A DNA stretch of 64,000 bases. Origin: Ereboglobus sp. PH5-10. Its GTDB lineage: Bacteria > Verrucomicrobiota > Verrucomicrobiia > Opitutales > Opitutaceae. The first letter of the stretch is position 1, and each line of letters starts with the position of its first letter. The position numbers and the translations under genes were made by a program. Shown here in pieces: positions 62,142 through 64,000 of this stretch. The stretch lies in contig NZ_JAQFIP010000004.1 in assembly GCF_029504735.1 (NCBI RefSeq), positions 124,001 through 188,000 of the forward strand. Direction: 5' to 3'. The notes under the pieces are model-generated. The model did no database searches and was not told where the DNA came from. It worked only from the letters and a program-made list of their open reading frames with translations.

Positions 62142-62309
62142 GGGGAATGCGTTTGTTTGTTGGAGGCCAGGGCAACACGAAAACTAGATCATGAATACGC
62201 GGGCGCAAGGCAAGTGTATCTTAGAATACGCGCCCCTCCCGAATCCCGCCATTTCCCGCCATTGACGCTTGCGCGCATTTTCCGCACAGTCGCCGTTTTT
62301 CATTTTCCA

Positions 62310-64000
62310 ATGGCCACGAACTGCACCGATTACGACTTCTCCCAAATTGAGCCGCACTGGCAGAAAATCTGGGACGAAAACAAAACCTTCCGCACCTCCA
62401 ACGACACGTCGAAACCCAAGTTCTACGTGCTCGACATGTTTCCGTATCCGTCCGGCAGCGGCCTCCACATCGGACACCCCGAGGGCTACACCGCCACCGA
62501 TATCATCACCCGCGCCAGGCGCGCCCAGGGGCAAAACGTCCTGCACCCGATCGGCTGGGACGCGTTCGGCCTGCCCGCCGAGCAGCACGCGGTGAAAACC
62601 GGCGCGCATCCCGCCACCAACACGCAGGCCAACATCACCGCCTTCCGCCGCCAGCTCAAAGCGCTCGGTTTCGCCTACGACTGGGACCGCCAGGTCGACA
62701 CCACCGACCCGAAATACTACAAGTGGACGCAGTGGATTTTCCTCCAGCTCTTCAAGCGCGGCCTCGCCTACGTCGACGAGCGCCCCGTGTGGTGGTGCCC
62801 CGAATTGCGCACCGTGCTCGCCAACGAGGAGGTCATCGACGGCAAATCCGAGGTCGGCAAATTCCCCGTCGAACGCCGCAATCTCCGCCAATGGGTGCTC
62901 CGCATCACCGCCTACGCCGAGCGCCTCCTCGCCGATCTCGCGCATGTTGACTGGCCCGACTCCACCAAGCGCATGCAGGAGGCGTGGATCGGTCGCAGCG
63001 AGGGCGCGGAAATAGTTTTCTCGCTCGAACCCGGCACGCCCGCCGACGCCGCGTCGCCCGGGGGCCTGAAGGTTTTCACCACGCGCCCCGACACGCTCTA
63101 CGGCGCCACCTACATGGTCATCGCGCCCGAGCACCCGCTCGTCGACGCGCTCACCACGCCCGAAAACCGCGACGCCGTCGCCGCCTATCGCAAGCAGGCC
63201 GCCGCCAAATCCGACCTCGACCGCACCGACCTCGCCAAGGACAAGTCCGGCATCTTCTCCGGCTCCCACGCGATCAACCCCGTCAACGGCGCGCGCATCC
63301 CGATCTGGATCGCCGACTACGTGCTCATGGGTTACGGCACCGGCGCGATCATGGCCGTGCCCGCGCACGACCATCGCGACTGGGAGTTCGCCAAGAAATT
63401 CGCGCTTCCCATCATCCCCGTCGTGCAACCGCCCGCCGGCGTGGAAGTCGATCTCGAAAAAGCCTCCTTCGAGGCCGACGGCACCATGGTCAACTCCGCC
63501 GAGTTCGACGGCCTGCCCGTCGGGGAGGCGAAGAAAAAAATCACCGCCAAGCTCGCCGCGCAAAATCGCGGCAAACCCACCGTGAACTACAAGCTGCGCG
63601 ACTGGCTCTTCTCGCGCCAGCGTTACTGGGGCGAGCCGTTTCCCATCGTGTGGGTGAGCGAGGCCGATTACAAAAAAGCCGCCGCCACTCGCGCCGCCGA
63701 CCTGCCGCCGCAACCAGTGACATATAAGGAGTCAGAAGTCAGGAGTCAGGAGTCAGGAGTCAATCCCTCCGGCAGCGAAGCGGCTGCTGATCTACCCGCT
63801 ACTAATCCGCAGACTTGGTATGCGCTCCCGCTCCCCGAGAGCGCGCTCCCGCTCACGCTGCCCGAAATCCAAAACTACCTCCCCAGCGGCACCGGCGAAA
63901 GCCCGCTCGCCAACGCGTCCGACTGGCTCGAAATCTGGTTCAACACCGCCACCGGCGAGGCCGTTCCCGCCACGCAGCCCAAGCCCGACGGCGACAACTG
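62310..64000 (+). CDS. leuS: Leucyl-tRNA synthetase, 3'-truncated by window edge
   Basis: About 563 N-terminal residues are visible; the rest lies beyond base 64000. Class Ia catalytic domain: the HIGH motif [45 protein letters not shown] and the CP1 editing domain with [14 protein letters not shown] and [16 protein letters not shown]. The [15 protein letters not shown] motif follows. A heptamer-rich insert at 63728-63762 adds an in-frame loop after it. The ATG at 62310 fits the usual LeuRS N-terminus. Confidence 0.96.
   Translation, partial: MATNCTDYDFSQIEPHWQKIWDENKTFRTSNDTSKPKFYVLDMFPYPSGSGLHIGHPEGYTATDIITRARRAQGQNVLHPIGWDAFGLPAEQHAVKTGAHPATNTQANITAFRRQLKALGFAYDWDRQVDTTDPKYYKWTQWIFLQLFKRGLAYVDERPVWWCPELRTVLANEEVIDGKSEVGKFPVERRNLRQWVLRITAYAERLLADLAHVDWPDSTKRMQEAWIGRSEGAEIVFSLEPGTPADAASPGGLKVFTTRPDTLYGATYMVIAPEHPLVDALTTPENRDAVAAYRKQAAAKSDLDRTDLAKDKSGIFSGSHAINPVNGARIPIWIADYVLMGYGTGAIMAVPAHDHRDWEFAKKFALPIIPVVQPPAGVEVDLEKASFEADGTMVNSAEFDGLPVGEAKKKITAKLAAQNRGKPTVNYKLRDWLFSRQRYWGEPFPIVWVSEADYKKAAATRAADLPPQPVTYKESEVRSQESGVNPSGSEAAADLPATNPQTWYALPLPESALPLTLPEIQNYLPSGTGESPLANASDWLEIWFNTATGEAVPATQPKPDGDN
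63728..63762. repeat. Heptamer array (GGAGTCA type) in frame within leuS
   Basis: Five units, GGAGTCA, GAAGTCA and three GGAGTCA. It encodes the polar [13 protein letters not shown] loop of LeuRS without frame break. Confidence 0.85.

Noticed and set aside
63720-63780. Frameshift or pseudogene in leuS
   Set aside because: The frame is continuous through the heptamer array and conserved motifs resume downstream.

Overview
The window is GC-rich (low-GC islands excepted) and carries about 55 genes. The gene set suggests a Verrucomicrobiota bacterium, most likely near Opitutaceae: a three-subunit type-B succinate dehydrogenase, FabV, several TonB-dependent receptors, SLT, DUF294 and PhoH proteins, and spacers packed with short interspersed repeats. 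This placement is an inference from gene content, not a phylogenetic result.

Layout. 1-3664: an RsmB-like methyltransferase cut by the window edge, hisH, a SpoU methyltransferase and a patatin-like lipoprotein. 3718-13110: a cobalamin locus on the minus strand. A B12 riboswitch leads into btuB, btuF, btuC, btuD, cobO, cobT, cobS and cobC. A REP-associated tyrosine transposase (RAYT), flanked by perfect inverted REP copies, sits exactly at the cobS/cobC junction. 13312-22155: a low-GC membrane protein, lipoproteins, an AsmA-like giant, a lytic transglycosylase and a low-GC secreted protein with an internal duplication. 22156-33586: NhaD-type antiporter, threonine aldolase, DUF2937 protein, two TonB-C lipoproteins, a CrtI-like oxidoreductase, lutBC, trpF, comF, dtd and fabV. 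33677-44800: a TonB receptor, a DEAD-box helicase, a decayed histidine kinase, a cNMP/CBS/DUF294 protein with a DEDDh exonuclease, alkC, a BI-1 protein and an MFS transporter. 45213-48893: sdhCAB. 48965-52255: a lipoprotein, agmatine deiminase and PhoH. 52324-52662: two tandem near-identical copies of a structured RNA-like sequence. 52882-64000: a REC-histidine kinase coupled to a methyltransferase, folD, an SH3-like protein with a pseudouridine synthase, an S9 peptidase, ruvC, a membrane protein and the 5' part of leuS.

Two signals stand out. First, the duplicated 118-121 nt RNA-like sequence upstream of phoH has a terminator-like 3' end, and the copies differ by a paired insertion that keeps the stem. 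It matches no RNA family I recognise. Second, many spacers, and several coding sequences in frame, carry short tandem arrays with a strict 7-nt period but different sequences (TTTTCGA, GGTGAAA, GAATGAA, GTTTGGT, TTCCTAA, GGAGTCA), alongside palindromic REP families. These arrays supply start codons, stop codons, most of a signal peptide and internal protein segments.
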